A stretch of DNA of 64,000 nt from Pseudomonadota bacterium (GTDB lineage: Bacteria > Pseudomonadota > Gammaproteobacteria > Steroidobacterales > Steroidobacteraceae): positions 1 to 64,000 of the forward strand of contig JAEWAF010000043.1 in NCBI GenBank assembly GCA_023391815.1, read 5' to 3'. Below the pieces are notes generated by a model. The model was not told where the DNA came from and did not search any database. It was given only the letters and a program-made list of their open reading frames with translations. A program made the translations under genes and the position numbers. Within the stretch, counting starts at the first letter, position 1; every line of letters starts with the position of its first letter. Below are positions 59,863-64,000 of this stretch, one piece after another.

Positions 59863-62394
59863 ATGAGTGACACCGCTCAAGCCGGCCCGCCCGAACTCGA
59901 GTGTTTGAGCAGCGACGAGGCGGCACGCCGGTTCAGTACGGACGGTCCGAATGAGCTGCCAGACCAGGGTCCGCGCAGCCTCGCCGGCATTGCCCGCGAG
60001 GTGCTCACCGAGCCGATGTTTCTGCTGCTCATCGCCGCCGCTTCGATTTACGTCATGCTGGGCGATGTGCGCGAGGCGACGATTCTTGCGGCATCGATCG
60101 TCGTGGTCGTCGGCATCACGGTCTTGCAGGAACGTTGCACCGAGCAGGCACTGTCCAAACTGCGCGATTTGTCGAGTCCCAGAGCGTTGGTCATTCGCGA
60201 TGGCGTGGAACGACGCATTGCCGGTCGAGAGGTCGTCACGGGCGATCTGGTGTTGTTACGCGAAGGCGATCGCGTTCCGGCCGACGGCGTGGTGCTCGAA
60301 GCCACCGCGCTCAGTGTCGATGAATCCATTCTCACCGGCGAGTCGTTGCCAGTCGAGAAAGTGCCGAGCGATTCCGACGAGCGCGGACGCGTGCACTCCG
60401 GCAGCCTCGTGGTGCAAGGCTTCGGCAGTGCTCGTGTGACCGCAACCGGCGCGCGCACCGAAATCGGCAAGATCGGCGGCGTGCTCAAAACATTGCAACC
60501 TGAAACGACCGCCCTGTTCGATGAAGTCAATCGGCTGGTGCGTTGGGTCGCCAGCGCGGCCTTGATTCTGTGTGCCGCCATCGCGGTGATCTACGGCGTT
60601 TCGCGACACGACTGGCTGGCCGGCGTGCTCGCGGGCATCACGGTCGCGATGAGCGTGTTACCCGAAGAGTTTGCGCTCGTGCTCACAGTGTTCCTGGCCA
60701 TGGGTGCATGGCGCATCTCCCGGATCGGCGTGCTTACTCGCCGCATGCCGGCGCTCGAATCCATCGGCGCCGCGACCATCCTTGCCGTCGACAAAACCGG
60801 CACGCTCACCGAAAACCGGATGCAGGTGATTGCAATCGAAACCCGCACCGACCGCATCGACCTGAGCGCCGGCGCTTCGCTCACCGACGCCGCTCAGCAG
60901 GTGTTAGGCATCGCGCTTGCGGCCAGCGAACGGGCGCCCTTCGATCCCATGGAACGAGCCATTCATGCGGCCGCGCAGTCTTTCGCAGCCGCGGGTGTGG
61001 ATCAACTGCGAGGAATGGAACTGATTCGCGAATACGACCTCACGCCCGAACTGCTCGCGGTCACGCACGTCTGGCGCGCGCCAGGGACCGATCGAGCCTA
61101 CGTTGCCGTGAAAGGCGCGCCTGAAACCGTCATGGAGCTATGCCACCTGAAATCTTCCGAGCGCGCCGACCTCATGAAGCGCGTCAACGCCAATGCCCAG
61201 CGCGGGCTGCGCATTCTCGGCGTTGCCCAGGGCACCTCCTCGATCGACGCCCTGCCCGAGACTGCGAGAGGCTTCGAGCTGCGATTTCCAGGGTTTGTGT
61301 GCCTCGCCGATCCGTTACGCGGCGATGTGCCCGCGACGCTGGCCGACTGCAAACGGGCCGGCATCCGAGTCGTGATGATCACCGGCGATCATCCCGGCAC
61401 GGCGCTCGCCATCGCGACTCAAGCAGGGTTCGACGTCGACGCCGGCGTACTGACGGGCACTGAAGTCGCCGCGCTGGACGATGAAACATTACGGCAGCGC
61501 GCTCGTCACGTGAACATCTATGCGCGCTCCAAGCCCGAACACAAGCTCCGGCTCGTGCAAGCCTTCAAAGCCGACGGCAATGAGGTCGTCATGACCGGCG
61601 ACGGCGTGAACGATGCGCCCGCGTTGAAAGCCGCTCACGTCGGCGTCGCCATGGGCGGCCGCGGCACCGATGTGGCCCGGGAGGCGGCCTCGCTGGTCCT
61701 CGTCGATGACGATTTCAAATCGCTGGTCGCGGCCGTGCGATTGGGCCGCCGCATCTATACGAACATTCGTCATGCGATGAGCTACATCGTCTCGGTGCAC
61801 ATTCCGATTGCAGGTATGGGGCTGTTGCCGGTGTTGCTGGGCTGGCCGCTGCTGCTGTTTCCGGTGCACGTGCTGTTTCTGGAATTCGTGATCGATCCGG
61901 CCTGTGCGTTCGTGTTCGAGGCCGACCCCGAAGCGGGCGATGTCATGAAACGCCCGCCGCGCCCGCGCGATGAGCCTCTGTTCTCCCACGATATGCTCAA
62001 GCGAAGCATCGGCCTCGGAACCTGCGTGATGATCTGGACCGTGTGCGTGTATGGCGTAGCGTTGCGTTGGCTCGAAGACCCGAGCGCGCGGGCGCTGGTG
62101 TTCGTCAGCCTGGTGTGCGCAAACGTAGCACTGATATTTGTGAGCCGGTCACGCACCGCCAGCGTGCGTGCCATCGCGCGGCGCCATAACAATGTTTTCT
62201 GGATCATGGCCGCGCTGGCGGCGCTCGCGCTCGCGCTCGTGATTTACATCCCGTCCGTCGCCTCGATCTTTCGATTCACGCCGCCGGCATGGGAGATGGT
62301 CACGGCGGTGGCCGTTGCCACCATCGCGCTGGTACTGGTGACCGGACGCTGGCTGCGAATCAGCCCACCCGCGCCCGCCCCCGTTTCACCCTGA
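59863..62394 (+). CDS. P2-type cation-transporting ATPase
   Basis: An 843-residue P-type ATPase with ten membrane helices. Motifs: TGES in ILTGESLPVEK, phosphorylated Asp310 in DKTGTLTENRM, nucleotide-binding KGAPETVMELC, ITGDHPGTALAIA and the hinge TGDGVNDAPALKAAHVGVA. The M4 motif is PEEF (residue 267) rather than the PEGL of Ca2+-ATPases, so ion specificity (Ca2+, Mn2+, Mg2+ or other) cannot be assigned. The ATG at 59863 has GAGG 5 bases upstream; a GTG two codons earlier overlaps that site. It is slightly shorter than classical SERCA-like bacterial pumps (about 890 aa). Confidence 0.9.
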   Translation: MSDTAQAGPPELECLSSDEAARRFSTDGPNELPDQGPRSLAGIAREVLTEPMFLLLIAAASIYVMLGDVREATILAASIVVVVGITVLQERCTEQALSKLRDLSSPRALVIRDGVERRIAGREVVTGDLVLLREGDRVPADGVVLEATALSVDESILTGESLPVEKVPSDSDERGRVHSGSLVVQGFGSARVTATGARTEIGKIGGVLKTLQPETTALFDEVNRLVRWVASAALILCAAIAVIYGVSRHDWLAGVLAGITVAMSVLPEEFALVLTVFLAMGAWRISRIGVLTRRMPALESIGAATILAVDKTGTLTENRMQVIAIETRTDRIDLSAGASLTDAAQQVLGIALAASERAPFDPMERAIHAAAQSFAAAGVDQLRGMELIREYDLTPELLAVTHVWRAPGTDRAYVAVKGAPETVMELCHLKSSERADLMKRVNANAQRGLRILGVAQGTSSIDALPETARGFELRFPGFVCLADPLRGDVPATLADCKRAGIRVVMITGDHPGTALAIATQAGFDVDAGVLTGTEVAALDDETLRQRARHVNIYARSKPEHKLRLVQAFKADGNEVVMTGDGVNDAPALKAAHVGVAMGGRGTDVAREAASLVLVDDDFKSLVAAVRLGRRIYTNIRHAMSYIVSVHIPIAGMGLLPVLLGWPLLLFPVHVLFLEFVIDPACAFVFEADPEAGDVMKRPPRPRDEPLFSHDMLKRSIGLGTCVMIWTVCVYGVALRWLEDPSARALVFVSLVCANVALIFVSRSRTASVRAIARRHNNVFWIMAALAALALALVIYIPSVASIFRFTPPAWEMVTAVAVATIALVLVTGRWLRISPPAPAPVSP

Positions 62395-63384
62395 AGCGTA
62401 CGTGACCGGGCGATGCTGCGTGAGATCCAGGAACGCCACCGGATGCGCCTTGCGGGTCCGCACCTGCCGTGGCGGGAAACGATGCAAGGCCTCGCTCACG
62501 CGACGGGGCGTTCCCAAATCGCTCCACCCACAAGGCGGCACGGTGAGTACACGTAACAAGTCCGGCGAGTGTTGCAGGATGTCGCGTGAGAAATCCAACG
62601 CCGGCGCGCGCTCATACAAGTCGGCAAGCTGGTCGGCCTGCCGCGACGGGTCGGGCGAAGAAACGATCTCCCACATTTCCAACGCGAGCTCGCGACATCG
62701 CTGCTCGAACGCTCGCAATAACGTTTTGCCGCGGGCCGCGAAAATGAAAGAGTTCCAGACGCCGCCGCGAGCGATCAGCGTGCGCGCCAATGTCGCGTTC
62801 GGTTTCTCCACGAATTCACTGACCGATCGCAACCCACCCGGATGCTGGGTGTGCGAGACGATGTAACCAAGCTCCGGATCGGGCTCGTCGGGGGAGATGC
62901 CGAGCATCACGATCCGACTCGGATGCCGCTGAATCTGGCGCATCGCCGCTCGCAGGCTCGCGGCCAGTACCGCCTCGTCGCACACGAAATGATCCGAGGG
63001 CAACACGAGCAGGCCGGCATTCGGATCGCGATGAAGAATTTGTAACAGCGGCAGCAAAATGCCGAGCGCCGTGCCTCGATTGCCGGGTTGACGAATCACG
63101 TTCGCCGAGGGGATACGCAGATCCATCGCCTGCCACCACAAACGGTGATGCTCGGACACCACCGCGCAGGTGCGAGCCGGTGTCGTCACGGTCTGCGCGC
63201 GACGTAACGCATCGTGCAACAGCGAGGCTTCGCCACCAAACGAACAGAATTGCTTGGGAATCGCGACCCCCGACGCGGTGGTCGTGAGCGCCTGCAGCCG
63301 GCTGCCCTCGCCTCCCGCCAGAATCAAAGCCCAGCTCTGGCCCGACTTCGATGAGAAACTCAAGCGATGCTGTTCGTGAGGCAT
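62386..63384 (-). CDS. Mannose-1-phosphate guanylyltransferase-like nucleotidyltransferase
   Basis: A 332-residue protein with the nucleotidyltransferase fold. The N-terminal signature ALILAGGEGSRLQAL is followed by IPKQFCSFGG, a catalytic-type LLVLPSDHFVCD, YIVSHTQHP, FVEKPNATLARTLI and GGVWNSFIFAARG. This fits the GDP-mannose pyrophosphorylase catalytic domain without the isomerase half of bifunctional enzymes. The Arg of GGxGxRL is retained. The ATG at 63384 has GGAGGA about 9 bases upstream. It converges with the P-type ATPase by 9 overlapping bases. No exopolysaccharide cluster is visible, so its pathway is not established. Confidence 0.87.
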   Translation of the reverse strand: MPHEQHRLSFSSKSGQSWALILAGGEGSRLQALTTTASGVAIPKQFCSFGGEASLLHDALRRAQTVTTPARTCAVVSEHHRLWWQAMDLRIPSANVIRQPGNRGTALGILLPLLQILHRDPNAGLLVLPSDHFVCDEAVLAASLRAAMRQIQRHPSRIVMLGISPDEPDPELGYIVSHTQHPGGLRSVSEFVEKPNATLARTLIARGGVWNSFIFAARGKTLLRAFEQRCRELALEMWEIVSSPDPSRQADQLADLYERAPALDFSRDILQHSPDLLRVLTVPPCGWSDLGTPRRVSEALHRFPPRQVRTRKAHPVAFLDLTQHRPVTYASG

Positions 63385-63734
63385 GATGCTGATTCCTCCG
63401 CCCGCGTTGATTGGCGGCATAGCCTCTCACTTTGAGATTACAGAATCAGCTGTGACTCACACCGTACATTTACGTAAATGAACGGAGACGGCGCAGCGGC
63501 AACGACTCGACGCTCGCATGCGATCCACGCACTGATGCGCGACGAGGTCGACTTGCATCGGCAACACTGCGTGCTCGTTTCCTAACGTGCGTTAATCGCG
63601 TGAGTTAATCGCGGCTGCCTTTCACCGGCTCGCTGCCGGTGCCCATCGGCCCACCCATAAGCTCAAACGTTGGCCGTCATACGCTGTTTTTATCCCAAAG
63701 AAACAATGCTTTGAGGCATAAAATTTCATCTGCC
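63385..63734. other. Intergenic region without a recognised gene
   Basis: About 350 bases between the nucleotidyltransferase start and the TonB-receptor promoter. It becomes AT-richer towards the right. I see no convincing reading frame, tRNA or repeat. Confidence 0.6.
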
Positions 63735-63769
63735 AAATTGTTGACAATTTCATCGGCGGTTCCTAGATT
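63735..63769 (+). promoter_or_regulatory. Sigma-70 promoter with palindromic operator over the -35 box
   Basis: TTGACA (63741-63746) and TAGATT (63764-63769) are 17 bases apart. A perfect palindrome AAATTGT-tg-ACAATTT (63735-63750) covers the -35 box. It lies about 60 bases before the receptor ATG at 63829. A bound repressor would block RNA polymerase. Confidence 0.65.
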
Positions 63770-63828
63770 GCCACGCACACCACGAACAACCCGGCACCAG
63801 CCGGGCACTCGGACGGCAAGGGGGATCC

Positions 63829-64000
63829 ATGCGACGACGTCCATCTTTATTCGGCGCCTGTGCGCTGGTTGCGGTCACCACGGCAACGGCACAGGAGACC
63901 GACAACGAACAGGTCGTGGAACAGATCGTCGTCACCGGCACCAGCATTCGTGGCGTCGCGAGCGCCGGCGCGCCAGTGATCGCGATGGATCGCGAGGATC
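63829..64000 (+). CDS. TonB-dependent receptor, N-terminal fragment
   Basis: The first 57 codons of a gene that runs off the window. The signal peptide (MRRRPSLFGACALVAVTTAT, cleavage near TATAQETD) is followed by VVEQIVVTGTSIRGVASAGAP, the TonB box and start of a plug domain. GGGGGA lies about 6 bases upstream of the ATG. Ligand unknown. A promoter with an operator-like palindrome precedes it. Confidence 0.85.
   Translation, partial: MRRRPSLFGACALVAVTTATAQETDNEQVVEQIVVTGTSIRGVASAGAPVIAMDRED

Noticed and set aside
1..64000. CRISPR arrays, integrases, transposases, toxin-antitoxin or phage-defence systems
   Set aside because: No regularly spaced repeats, cas-like proteins, recombinase motifs or defence-type domains were seen in either strand.

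Overview
The window is high-GC DNA from a gammaproteobacterium. Two gene orders support this: 4.5S RNA-dnaX-ybaB-recR, and dapA next to a GcvR-like regulator and bcp. QueF, RsgA, oligoribonuclease, the PEP synthase/PPSR pair and a general type II secretion operon fit as well. The four TonB-dependent receptors, FecI/FecR-type regulators and many secreted hydrolases point to a soil or freshwater degrader of the Xanthomonadales/Nevskiales/Steroidobacteraceae kind. That placement is inference; no 16S gene is present.

Layout. 1-3.7 kb: end of gspD, then gspE and gspF. 3.8-14 kb: a small acidic protein, a UdgX-type uracil-DNA glycosylase, an adenylate/guanylate cyclase with a degenerate receiver domain, an M61-like secreted peptidase, a Gfo/Idh/MocA oxidoreductase, small membrane proteins, the Prc protease, a coiled-coil protein and a DUF1249 protein. 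14-20.4 kb: ppsR and ppsA (divergent), orn, an M48 peptidase and rsgA. 20.4-23.8 kb: an alpha/beta hydrolase, a D-cysteine desulfhydrase/ACC-deaminase-type PLP enzyme and an NhaC antiporter.

23.8-42.8 kb is the most distinctive part: an unbroken minus-strand run of 14 genes. It holds a D-aminoacylase-type amidohydrolase, an HTH-only LysR stub, two beta-lactamase-fold serine hydrolases, a pair of amidohydrolases (one without metal ligands), two TonB-dependent receptors, a FecI-type sigma factor with its FecR, a Tat-exported M19 dipeptidase, a YkvI-type transporter, and DgcN plus DgcA of the N-acetyl-D-glutamate route. An XRE-cupin regulator is divergent from its upstream end. I read this as an uptake and degradation island for peptides or N-acyl compounds that contain D-amino acids (inference).

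43.7-52.4 kb is housekeeping: a YeiH-family exporter, recR, ybaB, dnaX, the SRP RNA, queF, a PIN-PhoH ATPase, bcp, a GcvR-like regulator, dapA and tRNA-Ser(GGA). The tRNA is followed by a duplicated copy of its own 3' end and terminator, interrupted by a 75-nt hairpin-rich insert. 52.7-64 kb is accessory: two alpha/beta hydrolases, a GNAT, a TonB-dependent receptor, a sigma-factor fragment, a GST, a DUF2087 protein, a P-type ATPase, a mannose-1-phosphate guanylyltransferase-like protein, and the start of another TonB-dependent receptor behind a strong-looking promoter with a palindromic operator.
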